Below, in pieces: positions 9,568 to 18,272 of a DNA stretch of 64,000 nt. Under the pieces are notes generated by a model. That model was given only the letters and a program-made list of their open reading frames with translations, searched no databases and was not told where the DNA came from. The stretch covers positions 13,880 to 77,879 of the forward strand of contig CANQMF010000001.1 in NCBI GenBank assembly GCA_947624915.1, read 5' to 3'. This DNA comes from an uncultured Bacilli bacterium (lineage in GTDB: Bacteria; Bacillota_I; Bacilli_A; RF39; UBA660). A program made the translations under genes and the position numbers. Every line of letters starts with the position of its first letter. Within the stretch, counting starts at the first letter, position 1.

Positions 9568-9909
9568 ATGAGAAAGAATATATTTTTACTGATTGTATTA
9601 TGTCTAGTATTAGTTGGTTGTGGAAAAGAAGAAAGTGAAACAGATAAAGAAAAAATTATTGCTAATAATTCTCAAGTTAAACGTTATTGTTGTACAGATA
9701 ATGGAGGAATCATCCCTGAAAATGGAAAATGTGATCTCAATGATGATGAGTATTATAATGAGTGTATTTCAAATGTTGAAAATATTAGTAAAACTTGTTG
9801 TAATGATTTTAGTGGACATTGGAATAGTTATAATAGTGAATGTACGCTTAATGAAGAAGATGATGTTGTTTTTTTTAATAAATGTTTGGAAGATAGATAT
9901 GAATTTTAA
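9568..9909 (+). CDS. Small Cys-rich lipoprotein with two CC...GG...C...C repeats
   Basis: Function unknown. The ATG at 9568 follows AAGGAG at a good distance. Residues 1-18 are a lipoprotein signal peptide with lipobox LVGC, so the mature 96-residue protein is predicted to be anchored outside the membrane. The mature part holds two copies of a roughly 28-residue module: CCTDNGGIIPENGKC...YYNEC and CCNDFSGHWNSYNSEC...FFNKC. Four cysteines per module suggest disulfides. The same module ends the zinc-ribbon protein at 48.8 kb. It is a lone plus-strand gene among minus-strand replication genes and ends in a clear terminator, so it is probably a self-contained insertion. Confidence 0.85.
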   Translation: MRKNIFLLIVLCLVLVGCGKEESETDKEKIIANNSQVKRYCCTDNGGIIPENGKCDLNDDEYYNECISNVENISKTCCNDFSGHWNSYNSECTLNEEDDVVFFNKCLEDRYEF

Positions 9910-9921
9910 TTATAGTTATAT

Positions 9922-9960
9922 GGTTGAGTAAATTGAATTATACATCGCTCAACCTTTTTA
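9922..9960 (+). terminator. Terminator after the Cys-rich lipoprotein gene
   Basis: GGTTGAG (9922-9928) pairs with CTCAACC (9948-9954) and is followed by TTTTT. It lies between convergent genes (lipoprotein, plus; dnaN, minus). Confidence 0.75.
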
Positions 9961-9992
9961 TTTTAAAAATTTAAATATAAAAAAAACATAAA

Positions 9993-11114
9993 TTAATATG
10001 TTCTTATTGGTAAAATCAATTGTATTAAATTACTTCCATCAGCATCGTCAATAATAATTGGTTTGATTTCTCCATTAAATTTAAGTGCAATATTCTCTCC
10101 ATCAAAAACTTTGATAGCATCCATCATGTATTTTGATGAAAATGCAATTTTAATATTGTTATCAACTTTTTCTAATAATTGTACTTTTTCTTCCACGTTA
10201 CCAATTTCTGGAATATTTGATGAAATAATTAAAAAATTATCTTTTGTTTCTAATTTAATAATATTTTTTTCCTCTTCATTTGTAAGAAGTGATGCACGAT
10301 CAATTGCGTTATAAAAGTTATTTAAATTTACTTTAACAATTAAACTAAATTCATTAGGAATTAATTTTGTTGTATCTGGATAAGTACCATTAATTAATCT
10401 AGACATAATAGTAATAGTATTAAATTTAAATATTATTTTATTAGCAAAAATATGTAGTTCCAAATTATCTTCATCACTATTTAGTAATTTAATAACTTCC
10501 ATTAAATTACGAGCTGGGACAATAATATCTGTATCCCCTACTTCTAAATCACTCAATTCAATTTCTTTACAAGCTAAACGATATGAATCTGTTGCTGTAA
10601 AAATAAGTTTTTTGTTGTTAATTTTAAAGTTAATTCCTGTTAACACAGGTCTTGATTCTTGTGATGATGTTGCAAAAATGGTCTGATTAATAGTTCTTTT
10701 AAATAGTGATTGATTAATATTAATTGGTGTTGAACTAAATTCTAAATCTAAATTTGGAAATTCCATTGCATTATTACAATTTAATTTAAAAGATGATGTT
10801 GGTGTTGTAATAAGTATTTGGGAATCAATTACCTCTTCAATATTAATGATTTCATTACCTAATTTACGTACAATATCATATATATATTTACCAGAAACAA
10901 CAATTTGTCCTGTTTCTTCTAGTGAATCAATCTTTTCTTTTTCAATAAAAGTTTTAATAGCAATTTCATTATCTGTACTCATTAAATATAATCCTTCTTC
11001 TTTTAAATCAAATTTAATACAATTTAAAATAGGTATTAAATTTTTACTAGATATTCCCTTTATTACATAATTTAAATGTTCCATTAATGTTTTTTGTTGA
11101 ATTTTTAATTTCAT
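9993..11114 (-). CDS. dnaN: DNA polymerase III beta subunit (sliding clamp)
   Basis: Forms the ring dimer that tethers DNA polymerase III. The 373-residue length matches the three-domain clamp. Recognisable family segments are the N-terminal MKLKIQQKTLMEHLNYVIKG, the SSQESRPVLTGINF stretch at the start of domain 2, FTATDSYRLA, and the C-terminal LILPIRTY tail that resembles the usual IxPMRxx end. It follows dnaA with a 151-bp gap containing four DnaA boxes, as in bipartite origins. Confidence 0.96.
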   Translation of the reverse strand: MKLKIQQKTLMEHLNYVIKGISSKNLIPILNCIKFDLKEEGLYLMSTDNEIAIKTFIEKEKIDSLEETGQIVVSGKYIYDIVRKLGNEIINIEEVIDSQILITTPTSSFKLNCNNAMEFPNLDLEFSSTPININQSLFKRTINQTIFATSSQESRPVLTGINFKINNKKLIFTATDSYRLACKEIELSDLEVGDTDIIVPARNLMEVIKLLNSDEDNLELHIFANKIIFKFNTITIMSRLINGTYPDTTKLIPNEFSLIVKVNLNNFYNAIDRASLLTNEEEKNIIKLETKDNFLIISSNIPEIGNVEEKVQLLEKVDNNIKIAFSSKYMMDAIKVFDGENIALKFNGEIKPIIIDDADGSNLIQLILPIRTY

Positions 11115-11169
11115 ATTATTAACCTCTTTTCTTTTTTTATGTATATATTTTATATATTATTATTATAGA

Positions 11170-11243
11170 TGTGCATAATGTGTATAACTCCCTTTTTACC
11201 TTGAATAATAAAGTCATAATCAATGTGCATAAAATGTGCATAA
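11170..11243 (+). promoter_or_regulatory. Cluster of four DnaA boxes between dnaA and dnaN
   Basis: Three exact TGTGCATAA boxes (11170-11178, 11224-11232, 11235-11243) and one TGTGTATAA (11179-11187), all in the same orientation; two are directly abutted and two are separated by two bases. Consensus DnaA box is TTATNCACA (complement TGTGNATAA). This is the downstream half of a bipartite origin, as known in Bacillus subtilis and Helicobacter, and may also autoregulate dnaA-dnaN transcription. Confidence 0.85.
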
Positions 11244-11265
11244 TTTAAAGTTTTGAACATACATC

Positions 11266-12612
11266 TTATTTTATTCTGTTAATTAGTTTTTGAATTTCAT
11301 TGTTTAAAGCTTCATCTTTTAATATTTCATGTTTTATTTTATCAACAGCGTGCATAACAGTTGTGTGATTTTTTCCACCAAATTCAATACCTATTTTTGT
11401 TAAATTTTCTTCTAAATATACACGACATATATACATGGCTATTTGCCTTGGTATGGCAATATTATTAGTTTTCTTTTTACTCGTTAAATCTTCTGGAGTT
11501 ATGTTATAATTATCACTTACTAATTGAATTACTTGATCAATTTTATTTTTAGCAACGATCCGTTTAACAAAGAAATCTTTTAAGGCTTCAACAGCTAAAT
11601 CTAATGTAATATCTTGACCATTCATAATAGTTGCATAAGCATATACTCTTGTTATTGCGCCTTCTAATTTTCTTATATCCCCTACGCAATTGCTGGCAAT
11701 ATATTCTTTTACGTCTTCGGGAAAGCAATTTTCTAGTTCTTGTTGCTCTATTTTTTTATTTAAAATATTCATCCTTAGTTCAAACTCTGGTGGTAAAATA
11801 TCAATTTGTAATCCCCAATTAAATCTTGTTTTTAATCGTTCTTCTAGTTTCTTTATATCCTCTGGTGAACGATCTGATGAAATAATAATTTGTTTATTAT
11901 TATTATATAATTCGTTAAAAGTATTAAAGAACTCCTGTTGTGCACTTGTTGCACCTACTAAATTGTGAATATCGTCTATTATCAGAACATCAATATCACG
12001 ATATTTATTTTTAAATTGTTTAATTGTTTCACGATTATCACTAGAGTTTTTTCGACAAATTTCAACGAAATCTGAAACAAATTTATCACATGGTATGTAC
12101 AGAACTCTTTTTTTACTGTTCTCTGTTATATAATTACCTATAGCATGCATTAGGTGTGTCTTTCCTAGCCCACTTGACCCATATATAAATAAAGGATTAT
12201 ACATATTTCCAGGCTGTTCAGCTACAGCGAGTGCACTTGTGGCAGCAAATTTATTACTATATCCTATAATAAAATTGTTAAATGTGTATTTTGGGTCAAG
12301 ATTTGTTTCGAATTTTTCATTTGGAATGCCTATTTCATCAGTATCGATAAAAACATTTGTTTCTAGTTCCTCTTCAATGTAAAATTCAAATTTAAAGTTT
12401 GTTCCAGTTAGTTCAGTAAAGTTTTCTTCAATTAAATCAATATAATTATTTGCTAAATTTTTTTTATGAACAATGGACGGTACTAAGACTTTGGCAGTAT
12501 CACCATTCAGGTAAACTAATTTAGCTTCAGCAAACCAAGTCTCAAATGAAATTTCATTCATCTGCCCTTTTATTTTTGCTAGAAAAGAATTCCATATGCT
12601 TTCTAAATCCAT
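11266..12612 (-). CDS. dnaA: Chromosomal replication initiator protein DnaA
   Basis: Binds DnaA boxes and melts the origin. Domain I spans about residues 1-85, a short linker follows, the AAA+ domain begins near 107 (Walker A GSSGLGKT, 145-152; Walker B LIIDDIHN, near 215; sensor RLKTRFNWGL), and domain IV carries the signature GGKNHTTVMHAVDKI near the C-terminus that contacts the box. The domain II linker is very short, giving 448 residues, normal for small-genome Bacilli. DnaA boxes on both sides of the gene confirm the assignment. Confidence 0.97.
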   Translation of the reverse strand: MDLESIWNSFLAKIKGQMNEISFETWFAEAKLVYLNGDTAKVLVPSIVHKKNLANNYIDLIEENFTELTGTNFKFEFYIEEELETNVFIDTDEIGIPNEKFETNLDPKYTFNNFIIGYSNKFAATSALAVAEQPGNMYNPLFIYGSSGLGKTHLMHAIGNYITENSKKRVLYIPCDKFVSDFVEICRKNSSDNRETIKQFKNKYRDIDVLIIDDIHNLVGATSAQQEFFNTFNELYNNNKQIIISSDRSPEDIKKLEERLKTRFNWGLQIDILPPEFELRMNILNKKIEQQELENCFPEDVKEYIASNCVGDIRKLEGAITRVYAYATIMNGQDITLDLAVEALKDFFVKRIVAKNKIDQVIQLVSDNYNITPEDLTSKKKTNNIAIPRQIAMYICRVYLEENLTKIGIEFGGKNHTTVMHAVDKIKHEILKDEALNNEIQKLINRIK

Positions 12613-13210
12613 AGAGCCACCTACTCTCTCCCATTTATCTACCTATATTCTACACTATTTAAATTAAAAATTAAAGAAAAATGTGCATAGATGTTATTAA
12701 AATAGTTATGCACACATTATGCACATTAGGAAAACTTTTATTTATAACTTTTTTTAGAGTTTTACACAATTTTGTGCATTTCTTTTGCACATTAAAAAAA
12801 CTATGTGCAAAAGTTATCAACAAAAAAGTGCATAACTTTGGAAAAATATTGAAAAAATTGACTATTTTTAACCTAAAAATGTGCATAACTATGTTCATAA
12901 CTATATAATGTTGCTTTTTTGCCCTTTTTTTAAAAATTTAATAACTATTTATTAAATAATGCTGTGTTTAGTATTTTTGTTAAATTAATTTATTGCTTTT
13001 GTATATTTTTTGATTATAAATAATTTTATCTCAATTTACAAATATTTAGAGAAAAATGTTTGTTTAAAATTAATTAGTTTTAAAGATCATGTGTTTTGAA
13101 AAATTTTGTTATGAAAGTATCTATACATATACAAATAGGATAAAAGCAATTGTTTTATTCAAATTTCACTAATAATTAACAGTTAATTTAAGTATTAACT
13201 TAGAAAATGT
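12613..13210. other. Replication origin region (oriC, dnaA-upstream part)
   Basis: Non-coding stretch between divergent dnaA and rpmH. Exact DnaA boxes: TTATGCACA at 12706-12714 and 12717-12725, TGTGCATAA at 12880-12888. Near matches: TGTGCATAG 12682, TGTGCATTT 12773, TTTTGCACA 12783, TGTGCAAAA 12804, TTATCAACA 12814, AGTGCATAA 12827, TGTTCATAA 12892. Boxes occur in both orientations within about 220 bp. From about 12900 to 13200 the DNA is extremely AT-rich with no open reading frame and holds no other signal I recognise; an unwinding element is likely in or next to this stretch. Short overlapping reading frames here are not supported as genes. Confidence 0.88.
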
Positions 13211-13239
13211 TTGACAAAAGTTGAAAAACAATATATAAT
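13211..13239 (+). promoter_or_regulatory. Sigma-A promoter of rpmH
   Basis: Perfect TTGACA (13211-13216), 17-bp spacer, perfect TATAAT (13234-13239), 44 bp before the rpmH start. It is the strongest consensus promoter seen in the window and drives the rpmH-rnpA-yidC-jag direction away from oriC. Confidence 0.9.
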
Positions 13240-13283
13240 CTTAAGAGCAAAGAGGAATTTATTTATATTAATGGAGGTGTAAC

Positions 13284-13406
13284 ATGAAAAGAACTTATCA
13301 ACCTAATAATCATAGAAAAAGTAAAAAAATGGGATTTATGGCTCGTATGAAAACAGATATTATAAATAATAGAAGAAAAAAAGGACGTAAAGTATTATCT
13401 CATTAA
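13284..13406 (+). CDS. rpmH: 50S ribosomal protein L34
   Basis: A 40-residue basic protein beginning [22 protein letters not shown] and ending KGRKVLSH, the L34 pattern. It is slightly shorter than the usual 44 residues. The ATG follows GGAGGTG at a normal distance. First gene on the plus-strand arm beside oriC, as in nearly all Bacilli, and followed by a short terminator that probably attenuates read-through into rnpA. Confidence 0.97.
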   Translation: MKRTYQPNNHRKSKKMGFMARMKTDIINNRRKKGRKVLSH

Positions 13407-13409
13407 TTT

Positions 13410-13435
13410 CCACTGTTCCGTCAGTGGTTTTTTTT
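13410..13435 (+). terminator. Terminator/attenuator between rpmH and rnpA
   Basis: CCACTG (13410-13415) pairs with CAGTGG (13422-13427), loop TTCCGT, followed by eight T. Because rnpA begins only 14 bases later without an obvious promoter of its own, the hairpin likely acts as a partial terminator that sets the L34:RnpA ratio. Confidence 0.8.
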
Positions 13436-13448
13436 AGGAGTTGATTTA

Positions 13449-13802
13449 ATGAAGAAAAAAAATATCCTGAAAGAAAGTTTTGAATTTGATCGCATAATTC
13501 ATAACTTTAAACCATATAAATATAAGGACTATATTATATATTTAGAACGTAAGAGTTTAAATGATTATCATTTTGGATTATCAGTTGGCAAAAAAGTTGG
13601 TAATGCTGTTACTAGAAATAAGATTAAAAGAAGACTTAAGGCAATCATTGATAAAAAGGACTATCAAAATAATTTTAATTGTATTATAATAGTAGGAAGA
13701 GGGATCCTAATGAGAAGTTTTAATGAAATGAAGAACAATCTTTATGAAGCATTTGATTCCTTAAATATATATAAGGAGGTAAATAATGAAAAAAAAGAAT
13801 AG
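13449..13802 (+). CDS. rnpA: Ribonuclease P protein component
   Basis: Protein cofactor of RNase P, which trims tRNA 5' leaders. The 117-residue protein contains the conserved RNR motif region GNAVTRNKIKRRLK (about 51-64) and the preceding FGLSVGKKVG strand. The start follows TTTAGGAG. The 3' end overlaps the yidC start by 17 bp, so the two are translationally coupled. RNase P RNA was not found in this window. Confidence 0.95.
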   Translation: MKKKNILKESFEFDRIIHNFKPYKYKDYIIYLERKSLNDYHFGLSVGKKVGNAVTRNKIKRRLKAIIDKKDYQNNFNCIIIVGRGILMRSFNEMKNNLYEAFDSLNIYKEVNNEKKE

Positions 13803-14790
13803 AGGAAAGATTGTTGTCTTATTTGTTATGCTGCTTTTTTTGACTGGATGTACAAAAAATTTAACTGATCCTGACGGTAAGGTTGTTAGAAATAAAGAAA
13901 CTGGACAAGTATTACCATCTAATATTATGTGTGCACCAACAGATGAAGATAATCTTAAGTTATATAATGATAACAAGAAGGCTTTAGAGGAGTACTATGC
14001 TTCTGAATTAGAAGATGGTAATATCAGTAAAAAAGAATATGAAAAAAAGATAAAAGCTATTGTTGATGTTAATTCATTAGTTCCTTGTAGTGAATTTAGT
14101 GTTACTACTGGTGGTTATGAGGGGTTATGGAATACCATTTTTATTAAACCATTAACTTGGTTAATTATAAAGATTGGTGAATTAGTAAAAAATTATGGTT
14201 TAGCCATTATAATTACTACCTTATTAATTCGTGGTGTTATGTATCCTTTAACTTTGAAGACGGCTAAGCAGTCTGAAAATTTAAAGAAAGCTAATCCAGA
14301 ACTTCAAAAATTGGAGAAAAAATATGCTAACAGAAAAGATGAACAAGCTATGATGCAAAAAAGTACTGAGATGATGGCTATTTATAAAAAATATAATATA
14401 AATCCATTGTCTGGTTGCTTGTTTGGTTTTATTCAAATCCCTTTGTTTTTCGCCTTTTATGAAGCTTTATATCGATTACCAGCTTTATTTGAGGATGTTT
14501 TCTTAGGATTTGTTATGTCAACTTCACCAATGCGAGCAATTGCTGCGGGGAATTGGTTGTATCTAATTTTACCTTTATTAGTTTTTGTTACTACTTATTA
14601 TTCATTTAAATTAAATAGTGGGGCTGGTATGAGTGGTGATCAAGCAAAACAGATGAAGTATATGATGATGTTTATGATGATTATGATAGTTGTTATGTCT
14701 TTTTCAATGTCAACAGCAATAGTCATTTATTGGATTACCAATAGTACATTCACCATTATTCAGAATTTGATTGTAAAAAGGAGCAAGTAG
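13786..14790 (+). CDS. yidC: Membrane protein insertase YidC/OxaA/SpoIIIJ
   Basis: Inserts and folds membrane proteins, alone or with SecYEG. The 334-residue protein has a lipoprotein signal with lipobox LTGC (Cys22), typical of Gram-positive YidC, then an unusually long hydrophilic segment of about 90 residues before the first core segment near residue 118 (LWNTIFIKPLTWLIIKIG). Family marks include the conserved Arg in IIITTLLIRGVMYPLT, the cytoplasmic coiled loop (NPELQKLEKKYANRKDEQ) and KYNINPLSGC. Five core membrane segments. It lies between rnpA and jag, as for SpoIIIJ in Bacillus. Start follows AAGGAGG. Confidence 0.95.
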   Translation: MKKKNRGKIVVLFVMLLFLTGCTKNLTDPDGKVVRNKETGQVLPSNIMCAPTDEDNLKLYNDNKKALEEYYASELEDGNISKKEYEKKIKAIVDVNSLVPCSEFSVTTGGYEGLWNTIFIKPLTWLIIKIGELVKNYGLAIIITTLLIRGVMYPLTLKTAKQSENLKKANPELQKLEKKYANRKDEQAMMQKSTEMMAIYKKYNINPLSGCLFGFIQIPLFFAFYEALYRLPALFEDVFLGFVMSTSPMRAIAAGNWLYLILPLLVFVTTYYSFKLNSGAGMSGDQAKQMKYMMMFMMIMIVVMSFSMSTAIVIYWITNSTFTIIQNLIVKRSK

Positions 14791-14791
14791 T

Positions 14792-15388
14792 ATGATTGAA
14801 GTATATAAATATGAAGGAAAAGATGAGGATGAATGTTTAACAGCTTGTATTGAGCAATTAGATGTCTATGCGTGTGATTTGTTAGTTAATAACCATGAAG
14901 ATGATGATAAGTTTTGGATTGAAGTTGTGAAAAAAGAAGATGTAGTAAATTTTATTAAAGATTATTTAAAACAAATGATTACAAAAATGAATTTGGATAT
15001 TAACTTAGAAGTTAGAGAAGATGAAAACATATTCAATGTGACAATGGTATCAAATAATAATCCTATTTTGATTGGTAAGGAAGGGAAAAATTTAAATTCG
15101 ATTCAATTTTTACTTCGACAAGTTCTTAATTGTAAAACAGGAATGGATATTAAAGTTAATTTGGATGCTTCGAATTATCGTGCTAGACGTGTAAAAAATT
15201 TTGAGTATCAGATAAAAAATATTGTAAGAGATGTTCAAAAAACAAAAACAGATACTAAGCTAGATCCGATGAATTCTTATCAAAGACGAATTGTGCATTC
15301 ATTGTTGAGCAATTTTAGTAATGTAACAACGGAAAGTGTGGGAGAAGAGCCTAATCGTTGTGTTGTCATAAAGTATATTGGAGATTAA
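14792..15388 (+). CDS. khpB: RNA-binding protein Jag/KhpB (KH and R3H domains)
   Basis: Single-strand RNA-binding protein that partners KhpA and affects cell elongation in related Firmicutes. The 198-residue protein begins with a Jag_N domain (MIEVYKYEGKDEDECL...), then a KH domain with GKEGKNLNSIQFLL, and ends with an R3H domain (NSYQRRIVHSLLSNF; EPNRCVVI). It starts one base after the yidC stop and ends in a hairpin plus T-run, closing the rpmH-jag unit. Confidence 0.93.
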   Translation: MIEVYKYEGKDEDECLTACIEQLDVYACDLLVNNHEDDDKFWIEVVKKEDVVNFIKDYLKQMITKMNLDINLEVREDENIFNVTMVSNNNPILIGKEGKNLNSIQFLLRQVLNCKTGMDIKVNLDASNYRARRVKNFEYQIKNIVRDVQKTKTDTKLDPMNSYQRRIVHSLLSNFSNVTTESVGEEPNRCVVIKYIGD

Positions 15389-15409
15389 AGAAGATGTTTC
15401 TTCTTTTTT
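15388..15409 (+). terminator. Terminator after khpB
   Basis: AAGAAG (15388-15393) pairs with CTTCTT (15400-15405) and merges into a T-run. A weak but well-placed hairpin before pta. Confidence 0.55.
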
Positions 15410-15432
15410 CATTAAATGGTAAGGGTGACTAA

Positions 15433-16401
15433 ATGAGTATTATTGAGGAAATAAAAAAAAGAGCTAAAATAAATAAGAAGCGAATTGTTTTGCCAGAGGC
15501 AAGCGATGAGCGTATTGTTGATGCAGCAGTTAAAAGTAGTAGGGAAGAAATTGCGGATATTGTTTTAATTGGTGAACCTTGTAAAAAAGTGGAAGATGAT
15601 AATATTGAAATTATAATTCCAAGTGATGATCCTAGAATTGAAGAATTCGCAAATAAATTATATGAATTAAGAAAAGATAAAGGAATGACTTTAGATAAGG
15701 CTAAGGATTTGTTGCTTAATGATTATATGTATTTTGCTTGTATGTTAGTGAAATTGGGTTATGCTGATGGAATAGTTAGTGGAGCAAGTCATTCAACTGC
15801 TAGTACCTTGCGTCCAGCATTACAGATTATTAAAACAAAGCCTGGGGTTGAATTGGCATCTTCTTTTTTTCTAATGGTAGTCCCAAATTGTAAATATGGT
15901 TGTAGAGGTACTTTTGTTTTTGCTGATGCTGGATTGACCCAAAATCCTTCGGCTGAAGATTTGGCAACAATTGCTGGAATGAGTGCAAAAAGCTTTCAAC
16001 TGCTAGTTAATGAGGAACCGATTGTAGCTATGTTATCATATTCAACTAAGGGGAGTGCAGTCAATGAGGATTTAAAAAAGGTTATTGAAGCTACAAAGCT
16101 AGCTAAGAAAAAATATTCTGGTTTTCAAATTGATGGAGAATTACAATTAGATGCGGCCATAGATCCTGTTGTTGCTAAGATAAAAGCTCCCAACAGCACT
16201 GTAGCTGGTCATGCTAACGTTTTAATTTTTCCAAACCTTGATGCTGGCAATATTGGGTATAAATTGGTCCAAAGATTAGCTAAGGCTAATGCGTATGGGC
16301 CAATAACACAAGGAATGAATATGCCGGTTAATGATTTATCAAGAGGATGTTCAGTTGATGATATTATTGGTGTTATAGCTATAACAGCTATACAAGTATG
16401 A
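15433..16401 (+). CDS. pta: Phosphate acetyltransferase
   Basis: Interconverts acetyl-CoA and acetyl phosphate, the first step of fermentative ATP generation with acetate kinase (ackA not in the window). The 322-residue protein is the short, single-domain Pta/EutD-like form. Family segments: RIVLPEASDERIVDAA near the start, GYADGIVSGASHSTASTLRPALQII, SAEDLATIAGMSAKSF, and NVLIFPNLDAGNIGYKLVQRL with DLSRGCSVDDI at the end. Its proximity to the origin operon is not a typical arrangement. The stop is UGA. Confidence 0.94.
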   Translation: MSIIEEIKKRAKINKKRIVLPEASDERIVDAAVKSSREEIADIVLIGEPCKKVEDDNIEIIIPSDDPRIEEFANKLYELRKDKGMTLDKAKDLLLNDYMYFACMLVKLGYADGIVSGASHSTASTLRPALQIIKTKPGVELASSFFLMVVPNCKYGCRGTFVFADAGLTQNPSAEDLATIAGMSAKSFQLLVNEEPIVAMLSYSTKGSAVNEDLKKVIEATKLAKKKYSGFQIDGELQLDAAIDPVVAKIKAPNSTVAGHANVLIFPNLDAGNIGYKLVQRLAKANAYGPITQGMNMPVNDLSRGCSVDDIIGVIAITAIQV

Positions 16402-16416
16402 AAAAGTAGGTGAAGT

Positions 16417-17772
16417 ATGGAAGATACTATTGCAGCGATTTCTACCGCTTTAGGGGTTGGTGCCATATCTATAATTAGAGTGAGTGGTACTGATGCTGTT
16501 AAAATGGTAAATCAAATTTTTCAAGGGACTGATTTAACTAAAGTTTCAAGTCATACAATTAATTATGGTTACATATTAGATGGTGATGAAAAAATTGATG
16601 AAGTACTGGTGTCAGTAATGAGGGCTCCAAAAACTTTTACTCGTGAAGATGTTGTTGAAGTAAATGTACATGGTGGTATTGCGACAACTAATAGAATTTT
16701 AGAATTGCTTATTACTAATGGTTGTAGATTGGCAGAACCAGGGGAATTTACTAAAAGAGCATTTTTAAATGGAAGAATTGATCTAATAGAGGCAGAAGGG
16801 GTCATGGATTTAATAAACGCTAAAACAGAAAAAGCTAGGAATTTAGCGATAAATCAATTAAGTGGAAATGTATCTAAGTTAATAAGTGACTTACGTCAAA
16901 ATATTGTTGATATTTTGGCTAATATAGAAGTTAATATTGATTATCCTGAGTATGATGATATTGAGGTTATGACAATTGATATGATTAGACAAAAGATGGG
17001 GTATTTGGAAGAAAAAATAAAAGATATTATTGAAAGATCGCAAGATGGTATAATCATTAAAGATGGTATAAAAACAGCAATAATAGGCCGACCTAATGTT
17101 GGAAAGAGTAGCATTTTAAATGCTTTATTAGAAGAGGATAAGGCTATTGTTACCAATATTGCTGGCACAACAAGGGATATAGTAGAGGGGCAAATATCTC
17201 TTGATGGAATATTATTAAACATAATTGATACAGCTGGTATTCGTAGGACAGATGATATAGTTGAAAGTATAGGTGTAAAAAAAAGTCTAAATTTAATTGA
17301 TGAGGCTGATTTAATACTATATGTTTTAAATAATAATGATAATATTACACCTGATGATGTTGAAATATTAGAAAAAATAAAGGATAAGAATAGTATTGTA
17401 ATTGTTAACAAAATGGATTTAAAGCAAAAAATTGACCTAAATAAACTTAAAGTAAATAATTTAATTATGATGTCTATTGTTAATAATGAAGGTATTGACT
17501 CTTTAAAACGCAAGATAAAACAAATGTTTAATTTAGAATTAATTGAACAAAGTGATTATACCTATTTAAGTAGTGCTAGAAGTATTGGATTATTAAAAAA
17601 TGTTTTAAAATCTGTAGAAAATGTAAAGCTAGGTATTGAAAATCATCTTCCAATTGATATGATTGAAATTGATTTAAAAGAGGCTTGGAGCATGTTAGGC
17701 GAGATAATTGGGGAAAGTTATAGTGATGAGTTAATAGATCAAATTTTTAGTCAATTTTGTGTCGGGAAGTAA
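16417..17772 (+). CDS. mnmE: tRNA uridine-5-carboxymethylaminomethyl GTPase MnmE
   Basis: With MnmG installs the cmnm5 group on wobble U34 of tRNAs. The 451-residue protein has the N-terminal folate-binding domain (EDTIAAISTALGVGAISIIRVSG), an all-alpha domain interrupted by a Ras-like G domain (GRPNVGKS near 226; NIAGTTRD; DTAGI; NKMD) and the essential C-terminal CVGK with catalytic Cys448. Its partner mnmG lies 1 kb downstream, separated by two small membrane-protein genes that are not usually there. Confidence 0.96.
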   Translation: MEDTIAAISTALGVGAISIIRVSGTDAVKMVNQIFQGTDLTKVSSHTINYGYILDGDEKIDEVLVSVMRAPKTFTREDVVEVNVHGGIATTNRILELLITNGCRLAEPGEFTKRAFLNGRIDLIEAEGVMDLINAKTEKARNLAINQLSGNVSKLISDLRQNIVDILANIEVNIDYPEYDDIEVMTIDMIRQKMGYLEEKIKDIIERSQDGIIIKDGIKTAIIGRPNVGKSSILNALLEEDKAIVTNIAGTTRDIVEGQISLDGILLNIIDTAGIRRTDDIVESIGVKKSLNLIDEADLILYVLNNNDNITPDDVEILEKIKDKNSIVIVNKMDLKQKIDLNKLKVNNLIMMSIVNNEGIDSLKRKIKQMFNLELIEQSDYTYLSSARSIGLLKNVLKSVENVKLGIENHLPIDMIEIDLKEAWSMLGEIIGESYSDELIDQIFSQFCVGK

Positions 17773-17834
17773 TTAAAGTTATTTAAATATATTTTTATTT
17801 ATGGTATACTAATTTTAAAGTAAGGAGTGAGATT

Positions 17835-18272
17835 ATGTCAAAAGTGTGTAAAAATTGTGGGACAGTTTCTGATGATAGCTTTAATAATTGTCCTAATTGT
17901 GGTGGGGTTTTAGATCAGGCACCGGGAAATCCAAATTCCAATATGGGTCCTGCACCTCAACAACCAATGTATAATCAGCCAGGTATGAATCAAGGATATC
18001 AACAACCAATGAACTATCAACCATATGATCCAAATGCTAAATCAAAAATGGCAGCAGGATTATTAGGAATTTTTCTTGGGTGTTTGGGTATACATAATTT
18101 CTATTTAGGGTACACCGGTAAAGCAGTAGCACAATTATTATTAACATTAGTTGGATGGATTGCTTGTGGAATTGGTCCTTTGGTAGCAAGTGTTTGGGGC
18201 CTTGTTGAAGGTATTATGATCTTAACTGGAAGTATTAGAGTAGATGCCAACGGAAGACCGCTTAAAGATTAG
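17835..18272 (+). CDS. Zinc-ribbon TM2-domain membrane protein
   Basis: No defined function. The 145-residue protein has an N-terminal zinc ribbon (CKNCGTVSDDSFNNCPNCG, residues 5-23), a Gln/Asn/Pro-rich linker of about 50 residues, and a TM2 domain: KMAAGLLGIFLGCLGIHNFYLG, then a second membrane segment, ending MILTGSIRVDANGRPLKD. TM2 proteins are small two-helix membrane proteins of unclear role; a zinc-ribbon fusion is common in Firmicutes. Good Shine-Dalgarno (AAGGAGTGAG). Its end overlaps the next gene. One of four zinc-ribbon membrane proteins in the window. Confidence 0.88.
   Translation: MSKVCKNCGTVSDDSFNNCPNCGGVLDQAPGNPNSNMGPAPQQPMYNQPGMNQGYQQPMNYQPYDPNAKSKMAAGLLGIFLGCLGIHNFYLGYTGKAVAQLLLTLVGWIACGIGPLVASVWGLVEGIMILTGSIRVDANGRPLKD

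Noticed and set aside
9614..9931. 105-codon frame overlapping the Cys-rich lipoprotein
   Set aside because: Out of frame with the lipobox protein, no ribosome-binding site, and composition typical of a shadow frame (Met/Ile/Val runs).
12026..12041. Second parS-like site in dnaA (TGTTTCACG half)
   Set aside because: Only the left half matches; the right half is unrelated and lies inside a conserved coding stretch.
12671..12908. Overlapping 75-codon reading frames in oriC on both strands
   Set aside because: They consist of DnaA-box repeats in AT-rich DNA, have no ribosome-binding site and no family resemblance.
13900..14900. yidC as the sporulation-specific spoIIIJ
   Set aside because: SpoIIIJ and YidC cannot be told apart by sequence here; the housekeeping name is safer even though spoIIR is present.
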